DNA from: Photobacterium sp. SKA34
GTDB lineage: Bacteria > Pseudomonadota > Gammaproteobacteria > Enterobacterales > Vibrionaceae
Reading direction: 5' to 3'
DNA length: 64,000 nucleotides
NCBI RefSeq assembly: GCF_000153325.1
Contig: NZ_CH724142.1
Span: forward strand, 544,618 to 608,617
The position numbers and the translations under genes are program-made. The notes below the pieces were generated by a model. It was not told the DNA's origin. It saw only the letters and a program-made list of their open reading frames with translations, and searched no databases. Shown one piece after another: positions 45,436-54,626 of this stretch (its first letter is position 1; the number at the start of each line of letters is the position of its first letter).

Positions 45436-46395
45436 ATGAGCCTTTTTAGCTATGAAGGGTTCGCTGTATTAACAGTGTTAATGTTTGCGTTAGATTTATA
45501 TCAAACACGTGGTGGTAAAGTGTCCATTAAGAAAGCAGCTATCTGGAGTGTATTCTGGGTTTTTCTCGCTTTCTTATTTGCGGTATTTATCTACTTCAAT
45601 TGGCAGTTGATGGCACCAGAAAGTACCTACAGTAATTCAAAAGCAGCAACTGCTTTTGTAACAGGATACTTATTAGAAAAATCATTAAGTGTTGATAACT
45701 TATTTGTTTTTGCCCTAATTTTTAGCCAATTTATGGTACCTGAGCGTTTACGTCCGCGCGTATTAATGCTCGGCGTTGTCGGTGCGCTTATTTTACGTGG
45801 TGGTATGATCGCAGTCGGCGCTCAACTATTGGATGACTTCCATTGGGTTATGTACATCTTTGCTGTTTTCCTTCTTTATACTGGTTTCAAACTCTGGAAA
45901 GAAGATGAAGAAGAACAAGAAGATTTCTCAGATGCGTTACCTGTACGCATTGTAAAGCGCTTCTTTAAAGTCACTGATGATTATCACGACCATAAAATGT
46001 TCGTTAAAGGGGAACATGGTTGGTTAGCTACACCATTACTTGTTGTGGTTGCAGTCATCGCTCTTACCGATGTCATGTTTGCACTCGACTCTATTCCTGC
46101 GATCTTTGCGGTAACACGTGAACCATTCTTGGTGTTCACTGCTAACGTATTTGCATTGTTAGGCTTACGCTCACTGTATTTTGTACTTGAGGGTATGTTA
46201 ACGCGTTTCTGCTACCTACGTGTCGCACTAGCATTTATTCTAAGTTTTATTGGCTTGAAAATGCTTTTAGTAGGTACTGCTTGGGCTATCCCAACAGCGG
46301 CATCACTGTGTGTAATAATTCTTACTATTTCCATCGCTATTGGCGCCTCACTATGGAAAACACGTAACGATGAACATACACCTATCAATCATTAG
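45436..46395 (+). CDS. alx: TerC-family Mn2+ exporter Alx
   Basis: This 319-residue inner-membrane protein has about nine hydrophobic segments and the TerC signature acidic residues: EKSLSVDNLFVFALIF near residue 77 and ALTDVMFALDSIPAIFAVT near 217. Alx exports Mn2+ in E. coli and is induced by Mn2+ and alkaline pH. The upstream yybP-ykoY riboswitch predicts the same control here. A central loop of about 40 residues is acidic (KEDEEEQEDFSDA). AGGAGAG precedes the ATG. It is a single gene with a strong terminator. Confidence 0.93.
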   Translation: MSLFSYEGFAVLTVLMFALDLYQTRGGKVSIKKAAIWSVFWVFLAFLFAVFIYFNWQLMAPESTYSNSKAATAFVTGYLLEKSLSVDNLFVFALIFSQFMVPERLRPRVLMLGVVGALILRGGMIAVGAQLLDDFHWVMYIFAVFLLYTGFKLWKEDEEEQEDFSDALPVRIVKRFFKVTDDYHDHKMFVKGEHGWLATPLLVVVAVIALTDVMFALDSIPAIFAVTREPFLVFTANVFALLGLRSLYFVLEGMLTRFCYLRVALAFILSFIGLKMLLVGTAWAIPTAASLCVIILTISIAIGASLWKTRNDEHTPINH

Positions 46396-46403
46396 TAAAA
46401 AGT

Positions 46404-46437
46404 AAAAAAACGCCACAGTAAATCTGTGGCGTTTTTT
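46404..46437. terminator. Bidirectional terminator between alx and the HAD gene
   Basis: AAAAAACGCCACAG pairs with CTGTGGCGTTTTTT around TAAAT. It separates the convergent alx and HAD-phosphatase genes. Confidence 0.93.
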
Positions 46438-46448
46438 ATCGTTATTGT

Positions 46449-47177
46449 CTAAGCTAATTTAGCGATAATAGCTTGAATGTCAGCAGGGTTTGCAACAATA
46501 TAGTCAGGCTTAATAATCGCTAATTGCTGATGATCGCTGTCTTTTTGAGTATCAACCCATATACTTTTAATGCCTGCATTTTTAGCGCCTTCAATATCTG
46601 CCGCCAGAGAATCCCCCATATGGATAACCTCTTCCGGTTTACAGCTCACCAAGCCTAGTGCTTTTTCAAAAATACTTAATGCTGGTTTTTCCTCAGGCTC
46701 TTCCCCACCCACAATAATATGATCAACATATTGCTGCATTTCTGTTGCTGCTAACTTGGGATGTTGTGAAAAAACAGGGCCATTAGTAATAACAACCAAT
46801 TGGTATGATTTGCGTAATGCCACCAGCGTTTCTTTCATCTGAGGAAAAAAGTCAAAGCTAGCCATACGCGATTGATCAAAGCATGCTTGAATAGCAACTG
46901 CGGCTTCAAAAGATAGCTCAATACCCTGCTCTTTAAATAACACAAGAATCAGGTTTTGACGGAAATAAAGTTCATCGGTTAATAGTGGCACTAACTCAGG
47001 TAACTCATCATTAAGTTTTTTATATACACCTGCAATATAGCGTTCTAAAAACATGTCTACATTTAATTGTGGGAATAAATCACTGACATATAATTTCAAT
47101 TCATTCGCGGCATGTTTGTCAGCTAAAGACGTTGCACACAAGGTTTCATCCATATCGAGAAAAATAGCTTTTAACAC
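46449..47177 (-). CDS. HAD-family phosphatase
   Basis: This 242-residue cytoplasmic hydrolase has the four HAD motifs: DMDET (residues 8-12, with the nucleophile and the acid/base Asp), VVITNG (motif II), a Lys in EEKPALSIF (motif III) and HMGDSLAADI (motif IV). The cap is a helical C1 insertion between residues about 20 and 105. It resembles N-acylneuraminate-9-phosphatase and YjjG-type nucleotidases. The exact substrate is unknown; sugar or nucleotide monophosphates are usual. It is a single gene lying after the transpeptidase gene's terminator. Confidence 0.85.
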   Translation of the reverse strand: MLKAIFLDMDETLCATSLADKHAANELKLYVSDLFPQLNVDMFLERYIAGVYKKLNDELPELVPLLTDELYFRQNLILVLFKEQGIELSFEAAVAIQACFDQSRMASFDFFPQMKETLVALRKSYQLVVITNGPVFSQHPKLAATEMQQYVDHIIVGGEEPEEKPALSIFEKALGLVSCKPEEVIHMGDSLAADIEGAKNAGIKSIWVDTQKDSDHQQLAIIKPDYIVANPADIQAIIAKLA

Positions 47178-47294
47178 GTTAACCTTCTTTATTTTTGATT
47201 ACAGGCACACTTATAGTAACGAGGATGGCACGCTTAACCTAGCATTTATCATGCTTTCATTACGCAAATTGATGAGTATCACTTATTTTAAGTA

Positions 47295-47322
47295 TAAAAA
47301 AACCAGCAACCTAGTGCTGGTT
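47295..47322 (-). terminator. Terminator of the L,D-transpeptidase gene
   Basis: On the minus strand AACCAGCA pairs with TGCTGGTT around a six-base loop and ends in a T-run, about 20 bases after the stop codon. Confidence 0.85.
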
Positions 47323-47339
47323 TATATCTTTATTACGAT

Positions 47340-49103
47340 TTAGTTTTTAACAAAATCTTTCATCGTAATAAATTTATTTTTAATCTTGTTTGCACTTGGT
47401 GAGTCATAACCGTAGATATCTTCACGCATTTGTACATTGCCATCATGATCAACCCATGCTGTGAGATATACAAAATCGACATCAATACGTTTAGATAAAC
47501 TCACTGTTTTTTGCTTTTGTGCATCTAACATTTGTTTGAATTTTGGAATGTTGCCACGATTTTGGTACTCAATCACATAATTAGCAAGATCATAAGCACG
47601 TTCAACCCTTACACAGCCAGAGCTTAAATCACGCTTGTTTTTGCTAAACAATCCTCGTGATGGTGTATCATGCAAGAAAATCGCATAATCATTTGGCATA
47701 AGGAATTTAACACGACCAAGAGAGTTACGTGGGCCAGGGCCTTGCTGAAACTCGTGTGGGAATGTTTTTGGGTTCACTGTTTCCCAATTAATGCTACTCG
47801 GTGAAATCACAGTGCGATCACGCCAGCTATTTAAAATCTGCATATTATGCTGCTTTAAATAATCGATGTCGTGTTTCACTTTCGGAATAACATCATGCTG
47901 CTTGATTGTAATAGGCACGTTCCAGTATGGGTTTACAACCATAGTCGTAATCGCAGATGAGAATAAGTTTGTTGGTCGGTTATCACGACCAACAATCACT
48001 TTAGATTCAAATACAACGTTACCTTTATCAAACACTTCTAACTTATAGTTAGGAATATTAACCCAAATATGAGGACGACCTTCAGTATGCTTATTTAAGG
48101 TAGCTACACGTAGCTTATTCAATGCTAAACGACGCGCAATATCCCCATAAGGCATAACAAGTTGCTGAACAGTTGCTGCACCAATAATACCATCATTTGC
48201 TAAACCATGACGTTTTTGGAATGTTTTCAAGCTTTCAAAAACAGCACCTGTATTCGTGATATTAGGTTCAACAGATAAACGGTCATAATCAGCCTGATCC
48301 ATATCACCAAGCGTATATAATACCTTAATCAGCTCATGCCCATTAGGCAGTGTTGCCCCTTTGCGGTAAGCCTGCTTAAAGTTCGATTTTACTAAGGTGT
48401 GAGCGGGCAAATTCTGGTATTTGGCAATCGCATCCATTGTTGGTAGGAATGAAATATAACCAGGACGGAATTGTTCAAGTTTCGAAAGTGTCATTGGATA
48501 AGCATCAACGCCATTGGCGTATTTGGTCATCGACTTACTCATTCGAATAGGTTTAGACAAGAACAATACATCACGGTGAGTTGCAATATAATTTTGGAAT
48601 GCGCGATACACATAATAAGTATCAGTCGCTAACAAATCATAACCTTGTTCGTTATGCTCACTCTCAAGTTTATTCAGCTCGGAGAGACGTTGCGCTAACC
48701 CAGGTAGCATTTTTGTATCTACAACGGCTTTTAACTGTAATTCAAACTCATCGCGCAGTGCTTTGTTTTGCCAAAAGGGGTAGAACTTATTCTCAGTATA
48801 CGCTTGTTCAATCTGAGGCTTAAAACAAACGTTATTTACCGAATCTGAACAAAGTGTGTTGGTGCTAAACACTGTTTGGTTATTTAAAGAAGACCAATCA
48901 ACATTACCTGTACTTGCTACAGGAGCTTCTCTATCACTTACAGGGGGAAATACCACAGAAGCTTTATCCGTGCCTGTAATATTCACATAGTTATGCGGTG
49001 CAATGTGTGCCGATTCAACAGCAAAAGCACTACTCGGAAGAATCAAAGATAAAGCAAGAAGCTTGCTGAAACGTTGAGTGACAACACGCTGAGAATTAAA
49101 CAT
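47340..49103 (-). CDS. L,D-transpeptidase (LdtD/YcbB-like)
   Basis: This periplasmic enzyme of about 587 residues would make 3-3 cross-links in peptidoglycan, or otherwise act through an active-site cysteine. A signal peptide occupies the first 30 residues. A peptidoglycan-binding domain has FQKRHGLANDGIIGAATVQQL near residue 300. The YkuD domain carries the catalytic pair, His in IFLHDTPSRG and Cys497 in SSGCVRVE. The overall order matches YcbB, including the region before the PG-binding domain. The start is ambiguous between ATG 49103 and TTG 49109; AAGGA lies 10 or 5 bases upstream respectively. It is a single gene. Confidence 0.9.
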   Translation of the reverse strand: MFNSQRVVTQRFSKLLALSLILPSSAFAVESAHIAPHNYVNITGTDKASVVFPPVSDREAPVASTGNVDWSSLNNQTVFSTNTLCSDSVNNVCFKPQIEQAYTENKFYPFWQNKALRDEFELQLKAVVDTKMLPGLAQRLSELNKLESEHNEQGYDLLATDTYYVYRAFQNYIATHRDVLFLSKPIRMSKSMTKYANGVDAYPMTLSKLEQFRPGYISFLPTMDAIAKYQNLPAHTLVKSNFKQAYRKGATLPNGHELIKVLYTLGDMDQADYDRLSVEPNITNTGAVFESLKTFQKRHGLANDGIIGAATVQQLVMPYGDIARRLALNKLRVATLNKHTEGRPHIWVNIPNYKLEVFDKGNVVFESKVIVGRDNRPTNLFSSAITTMVVNPYWNVPITIKQHDVIPKVKHDIDYLKQHNMQILNSWRDRTVISPSSINWETVNPKTFPHEFQQGPGPRNSLGRVKFLMPNDYAIFLHDTPSRGLFSKNKRDLSSGCVRVERAYDLANYVIEYQNRGNIPKFKQMLDAQKQKTVSLSKRIDVDFVYLTAWVDHDGNVQMREDIYGYDSPSANKIKNKFITMKDFVKN

Positions 49104-49481
49104 CTTCAAAGCGATCCTTATCTAATAAAAGAAGAAAGATATCCGTATTAAAATAACCAAACGTACATTTACTACTTTGTAACGCTCATATACGGTACAC
49201 AAAAAAAATAGCCTGCATAAAGGCCAATATGGGTATATTTAGTCAAATTTTCAATCACGATACAATTCAAATAACGCAACTTTAAACGATAAATATACCC
49301 TATCACGATTTTTTATATTGAATATCACACATAACATAAAATTATCGCATTGATTTAAAAGGCAAAAAAAAACGCAATTTAAAATGGTGTTCATAAAAAC
49401 ACCATTTATCTAAAATATTTATTAGTGCGAGTGAGTCCGCATTTTATAGTGAGAACGCCACAATTTTGCTCAAAAATAAAT
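49104..49481. other. Gap with a weak minus-strand hairpin
   Basis: This AT-rich stretch has no supported frame. AAATGGTGTT pairs with AACACCATTT at 49382-49407, and on the minus strand T-rich DNA follows; this probably ends the DUF333 lipoprotein transcript. Confidence 0.45.
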
Positions 49482-49739
49482 CTATTTATTGTTTTCGCGG
49501 TAAAAAGCCCACTCTTCTACAACTTTACCATCCGCTAAGTGACAGTATCCCACCTCACCTTTTTCTTCTTTTTTAATTTCAAGTTTTCCGCCCTGCTCTT
49601 CACAGTAAACAGAAGCTGGATTAGCCATACCAACTGCTTCCTTTTTTGGTTGTTCTGGTTGTTTTTGCTCTTCTTTATTACACCCAACTAGTGCGATACC
49701 CAAACCGATAGCGGCGAATAAAACTGTCCACTTTTTCAT
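49482..49739 (-). CDS. DUF333 lipoprotein
   Basis: This 85-residue lipoprotein has a short signal ending in LVGC (Cys20), a Lys/Gln/Glu/Pro-rich linker, and a DUF333 core with ANPASVYCEEQGGKLEI and YCHLADGKVVEEWAFYR. The two core cysteines could form a disulfide. DUF333 proteins are small lipoproteins or domains found across gammaproteobacteria, without a settled function. A weak AAGGGAA ribosome site is next to the ATG. The gene is divergent from yjjI with 122 bases between the starts. Confidence 0.85.
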   Translation of the reverse strand: MKKWTVLFAAIGLGIALVGCNKEEQKQPEQPKKEAVGMANPASVYCEEQGGKLEIKKEEKGEVGYCHLADGKVVEEWAFYRENNK

Positions 49740-49861
49740 ATTGTTCCCTTATATAACTCACTTTTCCATTTTGGAAAATATACTTTAATTCTTTTTCACT
49801 TCTGGAAATGAGAAATCTCATCTAAAGTGCCGGCAAACTATAACAATGCACGGTACTAGTA

Positions 49862-51406
49862 ATGTCATTACAATCCAAAATGAAACAGATTATTACTTCT
49901 TCTACACTAAGCCCGAAACAAAAAACATTGTTTCTCTCTCTCGAGGCTGAAGCTATTGTAGACTATGTGTCAGTGAGTGACGAAATTTTAGTAGCAAAAA
50001 ATGAAGGTATTATCTGTGATATGTTCGAAGGTAATGCGCCTTTTAAGCCTCGCTACGTACTACCCGACTATGCTAAATATTTACAGAATGGTTCACGCTA
50101 TTTCGAGCTAACCCCGGCACAAAATCTGGATGATGCACTCAATGCGCTCACCATTATTTATCATCACGTCCCTTCTGTAACTAACTATCCCGTTTATATC
50201 GGTCAACTTGATGATTTATTGTTACCGTTTGTTCATAGTGAGTCTGAAGCTGATATTTACAACAAGTTAAAGCGTTTTTGGATTATGCTCGACCGCACAC
50301 TACCCGATGCGTTCATGCATGCCAATATTGGGCCAACGGATAATATTATTTGCCGTACCATTTTAAAAATCGATGCAGAGCTTAAGCAAGTCGCACCTAA
50401 CCTTACTTTTATGTACGACGCTGAAGTATCGCCAATCTCTTTACTCGAACAAGCTTGTCAAAATATTTGTGAATGCAGTAAGCCCCACATTGCCAACTAT
50501 CCAATGTTTAAAAATACGTTTGGTAAGCAAGGCTTTGGTATTGTTAGCTGCTACAACTCACTGCCATTAGCCGGCGGTGCAAATACTCTTGTTCGCTTAA
50601 ACTTAAAAGCGGCTGCAGAAAAAGCAATAGATGTAGATAGCTTCATCAACCAAGTGCTACCGCATTATTGCCAAATGACTTTCGGACTCATTGAGGCGCG
50701 TTCAGCATTTCTTCATGAAGATTCAAACTTCTTTGATAGCTTTTTAGTACAAGAGCAATTAATTGATGAAAACCGTTTTGCTCCAATGTTTGGTATCTAT
50801 GGTATGGCTGAAGCGGTCAATTTATTATTGGAAAAATCAGGCTCAACAGAAAAATATGGTCACAGTGATTCAGCTAATGCATTAGCATTATCTATTACTC
50901 AACTATTAAGTGACATTGTCACGAATACACCAGTGAAATATGGTTATAAACAACGAGCGCTATTGCACTCTCAAGGTGGCATTAGCTGCGATCAAAACGT
51001 AACACCAGGAATTCGTATCCCTTATGGTACAGAACCTGATCCTGTTTTACATATTAAAGCGTTGGCTGCACATCATCAGTATTATCTATCAGGGATCAGC
51101 GATATTTTAACCATTGATGAAACCATTAAACAAAATCCACTTGCCATGGTTACGTTATGTAAAGGCGCACTAAATATGGGGTTCCGTGAATTTACTGCAA
51201 ACGTTCACTCTAACGATCTTGTTCGAGTAACGGGCTATATGATTAAACTTTCTGATGTTGCTAAATTCAAAGAAGCAGGCTCACGGACCAATACAACGTG
51301 GTTAGGCTCAGAAGCCAGCGAACAAACCGACATTTTAAAACGTCTACCTCGTGTGTTAAGTCACGAGCAAACACCTCATTATTCACATTTCTCTATAGAG
51401 AATTAA
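49862..51406 (+). CDS. yjjI: YjjI-family glycyl radical enzyme
   Basis: This 514-residue protein matches YjjI, a glycyl radical enzyme of unknown reaction. The glycine that would carry the radical is Gly458 in VRVTGY. A candidate thiyl-radical cysteine lies near residue 227 in GIVSCYNSLPLAGGANT. The activase gene follows after 14 bases. Glycyl radical enzymes work only without oxygen, so the pair implies an anaerobic or microaerobic task. The length matches E. coli YjjI (516). The ribosome site is poor. The neighbouring genes (a DUF333 lipoprotein, LysR) do not reveal the substrate. Confidence 0.92.
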   Translation: MSLQSKMKQIITSSTLSPKQKTLFLSLEAEAIVDYVSVSDEILVAKNEGIICDMFEGNAPFKPRYVLPDYAKYLQNGSRYFELTPAQNLDDALNALTIIYHHVPSVTNYPVYIGQLDDLLLPFVHSESEADIYNKLKRFWIMLDRTLPDAFMHANIGPTDNIICRTILKIDAELKQVAPNLTFMYDAEVSPISLLEQACQNICECSKPHIANYPMFKNTFGKQGFGIVSCYNSLPLAGGANTLVRLNLKAAAEKAIDVDSFINQVLPHYCQMTFGLIEARSAFLHEDSNFFDSFLVQEQLIDENRFAPMFGIYGMAEAVNLLLEKSGSTEKYGHSDSANALALSITQLLSDIVTNTPVKYGYKQRALLHSQGGISCDQNVTPGIRIPYGTEPDPVLHIKALAAHHQYYLSGISDILTIDETIKQNPLAMVTLCKGALNMGFREFTANVHSNDLVRVTGYMIKLSDVAKFKEAGSRTNTTWLGSEASEQTDILKRLPRVLSHEQTPHYSHFSIEN

Positions 51407-51420
51407 GAGTTAACAAGTAA

Positions 51421-52293
51421 ATGATTTCAGCCACTATTAGTAAGATACTTAATTTTTCGTGTGTTGATGGACCAGGCAACCGAATGGTGATTTTTTTTCA
51501 AGGATGTAACTACAACTGCAAAAATTGCCATAACCCACAAATCATCGGTATTTGTAACCATTGTGCAGACTGCGTTAAGCATTGTCCAACACAAGCATTA
51601 CAAACAATTCATACGGAAAATGAAAAAACTAAAGTGGTGTGGAATAAAGCGTTATGTACTGAATGTGATAAGTGTATTGAGGTTTGTCCTCATCAAGCGA
51701 GCCCCAAAACCATGACAATGACTGTTTATGAATTAATTGAAAAAATTCGTGAAAATAGATTATTGATTAATGGTATTACCGTTTCAAGTGGAGAAGCATC
51801 ACTTAATTTACCTTTTATTATTTCGTTGTTTCGTTTGATAAAAACAACTGCATCACTGAAACATTTAACTTGCATGATAGACAGTAATGGCAGTTTAAGC
51901 GTAACGGGGTGGAAACACCTTAACCCCTACCTTGATGGTGCGATGATTGATTTAAAAGCTTGGCATGATGAAACGCATAAATGGTTAACCAACAGAAGTA
52001 ACCATCGCGTTTTTGAAACGATGAACTTTCTCCATGCTCAAAAAAAATTACATGAAATAAGGCTGCTACATATTCCTAATAAAACAGATTTTATGGAGCA
52101 GATTGAAAAAGTGGCGTATTACTTACGTCCATTTTCAAGCAGTGTGAAAATAAAGCTCAACGCCTTCAGGCATCATGGTGTTGTGCGTGATGCGCTCAAT
52201 TGGGAAGAGTGTAACCAACAAGAGATTAATAACTTAGCTGATGGATTATCAAAGCGTGGCGTACAAAGTCTCGTCACGCCAGCTATGTATTAA
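51421..52293 (+). CDS. yjjW: YjjW glycyl radical enzyme activase
   Basis: This 290-residue radical-SAM protein would install the glycyl radical on YjjI. The SAM cluster cysteines are C29, C33 and C36 in GCNYNCKNC. Two extra four-cysteine ferredoxin-type clusters follow, at C45-C48-C51-C55 and C79-C82-C85-C89, as in most activases of this class. The start of the protein, with SCVDGPGNRMVIFFQGC, is typical. It lies 14 bases after yjjI, so the two genes form an operon. A large imperfect hairpin lies just after the stop codon. Confidence 0.93.
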   Translation: MISATISKILNFSCVDGPGNRMVIFFQGCNYNCKNCHNPQIIGICNHCADCVKHCPTQALQTIHTENEKTKVVWNKALCTECDKCIEVCPHQASPKTMTMTVYELIEKIRENRLLINGITVSSGEASLNLPFIISLFRLIKTTASLKHLTCMIDSNGSLSVTGWKHLNPYLDGAMIDLKAWHDETHKWLTNRSNHRVFETMNFLHAQKKLHEIRLLHIPNKTDFMEQIEKVAYYLRPFSSSVKIKLNAFRHHGVVRDALNWEECNQQEINNLADGLSKRGVQSLVTPAMY

Positions 52294-52303
52294 ATATAGG
52301 TTG

Positions 52304-52368
52304 AGTATATTCCGCCTGCTGGAGGTATTCGCAATATTAGCGAAGAGATTCAGCAGTCGGTATATGCT
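52304..52368 (+). other. Long imperfect hairpin after yjjW
   Basis: The 18-base arms 52304-52321 and 52351-52368 pair at 16 positions including one G-U pair. A nested 5-bp stem (TTCGC/GCGAA) lies at 52328-52344. No T-run follows. It could be an RNA-stabilising or processing hairpin, a small RNA or a small mobile palindrome. A second small palindrome (GCCATC/GATGGC) is at 52433-52446. The rest of 52294-52592 has no frame. Confidence 0.6.
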
Positions 52369-52592
52369 GTTCTATTCGTGATTTATCGAAACCTTGCACA
52401 GCAAATATGACGATAGATTAAAGGCTCTCTTTGCCATCGAGATGGCTATTTATTTATTGTAAACAAAATAAAGAACGGCTCATCCATATTTTTTGTCGTA
52501 GTGATAAATGAGATCTGCATAACGAGTCCAATAACAATGACGTCAGAAGCGCGTCATCAAATAAGCGCTAACCTATTGTAAATAAAATTAAT

Positions 52593-53519
52593 TTAACTCT
52601 CAATACCACAAAGAAGCAAAATTTGTTGATGTAACCAACGAACCGCTGGATCATTCATACTCGGTTGATGCCACACTAAACTATAAGCAACCTTACCATA
52701 ATTAAAAGGTAACGGCTTTGCTACCAGCGCCTTTGACTGTAAGGCGGTACTGGCCCATCGTTTAGAACAGGTAAATAACAGATTACTGTTATGGCACATC
52801 GTTGCTGCACCACCAAAATCCGCGACATTCACAACCACTTTTCGTTTGTGATGCTGTTGAGTTAATTGCATTTCAAAAAATGGCACACTTAAATCACTAT
52901 CTAAGATACCAATATGACCATAATTTAAATAATTCTCTATGGTCAGCTCTTTATCAGCGAGAGGATGATCATGCGCCATTAAGCAAACCATCTCATCGGT
53001 AAACAGTGTCTGCCAAACTAAGTTATTTTGCATCAATGGTGGTTGACTCAGATCGTGTGGCAAAATCACAAAATCCAACATGCCTTTGGTTAAACCATCA
53101 AAACCAATACTGTCTTTAGACCAAATATCAAAACGGACATTCGGCGCCTTTTTTAAGACATGAGCATAAAGCCCACCAGCGATTAATTCAAAAGTACTTT
53201 CACGCATCGCAAGTGAGAAACTCCCTTCATACTCCTCAGGCAGAAACGCCTCTTTGGTCATGATCTGATTCATATCGCTGATCATTTGGTGAACCGTAGG
53301 GCCTAACCTACGAGCTAAAGGAGTAGAAATTAGCTTATTGCCATGACGATAAAAGAGCTCGTCATTTAAATTATCACGCAATTGACTGAGGGTTTTACTA
53401 ACGGATGAAGGGCTTACACATAATCGCTCTGCACATGCCGTAACACTTAACGTATCTAGCATTACGTGCAACGTAATTAAGTGTTTCATACTTATACGAG
53501 AAAGTTTAATTAAATCCAT
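52593..53519 (-). CDS. LysR-family transcriptional regulator
   Basis: This 308-residue regulator has an N-terminal winged helix-turn-helix (residues 8-67, with the run LDTLSVTACAERLCVSPSSVSKTLSQLRD) and a C-terminal periplasmic-binding-type ligand domain. It resembles the LeuO/NodD-like branch, with VRFDIWSKDSI and VCLMAHDHPLAD in the ligand domain. The target and ligand are unknown. It lies convergent with yjjW across 300 bases and downstream of folE behind a terminator. Regulation of yjjI-yjjW is possible but not supported by position. Confidence 0.9.
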   Translation of the reverse strand: MDLIKLSRISMKHLITLHVMLDTLSVTACAERLCVSPSSVSKTLSQLRDNLNDELFYRHGNKLISTPLARRLGPTVHQMISDMNQIMTKEAFLPEEYEGSFSLAMRESTFELIAGGLYAHVLKKAPNVRFDIWSKDSIGFDGLTKGMLDFVILPHDLSQPPLMQNNLVWQTLFTDEMVCLMAHDHPLADKELTIENYLNYGHIGILDSDLSVPFFEMQLTQQHHKRKVVVNVADFGGAATMCHNSNLLFTCSKRWASTALQSKALVAKPLPFNYGKVAYSLVWHQPSMNDPAVRWLHQQILLLCGIES

Positions 53520-53571
53520 CTGCGACCTTTAATATATAAGCCAGAAAATCGATAATTCAGTAGTATGAGAT

Positions 53572-53602
53572 AAAAAAATGCTAGTCAATAAAGGACTAGC
53601 AT
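53572..53602 (-). terminator. Terminator of folE
   Basis: On the minus strand ATGCTAGTC pairs with GACTAGCAT around a seven-base loop and continues into TTTTTT. It lies about 65 bases after the folE stop codon. Confidence 0.85.
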
Positions 53603-53666
53603 TTCTGTTCATTTATTAATAGCACATGCTGTTTTTTTTAATTTCAACAATAGCGCAAACTATTGT

Positions 53667-54320
53667 TTAACGAATACCGTTCAAAAACTCTGCACGCGTC
53701 GCTGAATTTTTCTTAAAAATACCGCCAAGTGCTGTGGTAGTGGTTACACTGGTTGCATCCATAACACCACGCGCTTTCACGCAATAATGCGTTGCATCAA
53801 TAGTTACTGCAACATCATCACTTTCTAATAATGTTTGAAGAGCGACTAATACTTGTTGTGTTAAACGCTCTTGAACTTGTGGACGCTGAGCAAAGAAACG
53901 AACAATACGGTTAATTTTGGATAAACCAATAATTTTCCCACGTGGAATATAAGCAACAGTCGCTTTACCATCAATCGTTACTAAATGGTGCTCACACGTA
54001 CTGGTTAACGTGATGTCTTTAACTCGCACCATTTCATCACACTTCATTTTATTTTCAATGACAGTGATTTTAGGAAAATTGGCATAGTCTAGGCCAGAAA
54101 ACACTTCATCAACGTACATTTTCGCAATACGGTGCGGGGTTTCAACCAAGCTATCATCAGTCAGATCTAGCGCGAGTAACGATAAGATCTCACGCATGTG
54201 GTATTCAATCTTTTCTTTTTTCTCTTCGCGGCTAACATTTTGTTCAACCATTGGGGTTTCAAGACCACGGGCTGCTAATGCATCACGTACTAGTACTGCA
54301 GATTCACTTAATGCTGTCAT
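53667..54320 (-). CDS. folE: GTP cyclohydrolase I
   Basis: FolE converts GTP to dihydroneopterin triphosphate, the first step to folate and other pterins. The 217-residue length agrees with the E. coli enzyme (222). The zinc and catalytic residues are in STCEHHLV and [14 protein letters not shown]; the substrate region [14 protein letters not shown] is also present. I chose ATG 54320, which follows GGAGGAAAAGA; the longer open frame to 54362 adds 14 residues with no ribosome site. It is divergent from moeA-moeB, a conserved arrangement in Vibrio-type genomes. Confidence 0.95.
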   Translation of the reverse strand: MTALSESAVLVRDALAARGLETPMVEQNVSREEKKEKIEYHMREILSLLALDLTDDSLVETPHRIAKMYVDEVFSGLDYANFPKITVIENKMKCDEMVRVKDITLTSTCEHHLVTIDGKATVAYIPRGKIIGLSKINRIVRFFAQRPQVQERLTQQVLVALQTLLESDDVAVTIDATHYCVKARGVMDATSVTTTTALGGIFKKNSATRAEFLNGIR

Positions 54321-54442
54321 TCTTTTCCTCCAACTGGCACAGGCTGAAATGCAATAAAACAAGCCTGTTTTCGCTCGCCAGCGCTAAAAACATACGCAGA
54401 ATACCTCCAAATGGAAATAATTACACCTCCCATTTATTAGGG

Positions 54443-54462
54443 ATTAGTCCAATTGGCCTAAT
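54443..54462. promoter_or_regulatory. Near-perfect 20-bp palindrome between folE and moeA
   Basis: ATTAG-T-CCAATTGG-C-CTAAT is a palindrome except for one pair. It lies about 120 bases upstream of folE and 165 upstream of moeA, where a shared operator could be. I do not recognise the protein that would bind. The rest of 54321-54626 has no frame. Confidence 0.5.
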
Positions 54463-54626
54463 TTTGGCATAATCAATCCCTTACAGCCCTTAACAATAAA
54501 GGGTAAAATCATAATTAAGTGATTTAATGCGTGGCTTTAAAGGCTATTAATATTTAGCATTTTACTGATGCTCTTGCTTCAACGCCACTATGATTCAAAT
54601 TAAACAATAACGAGATGGATACCATT

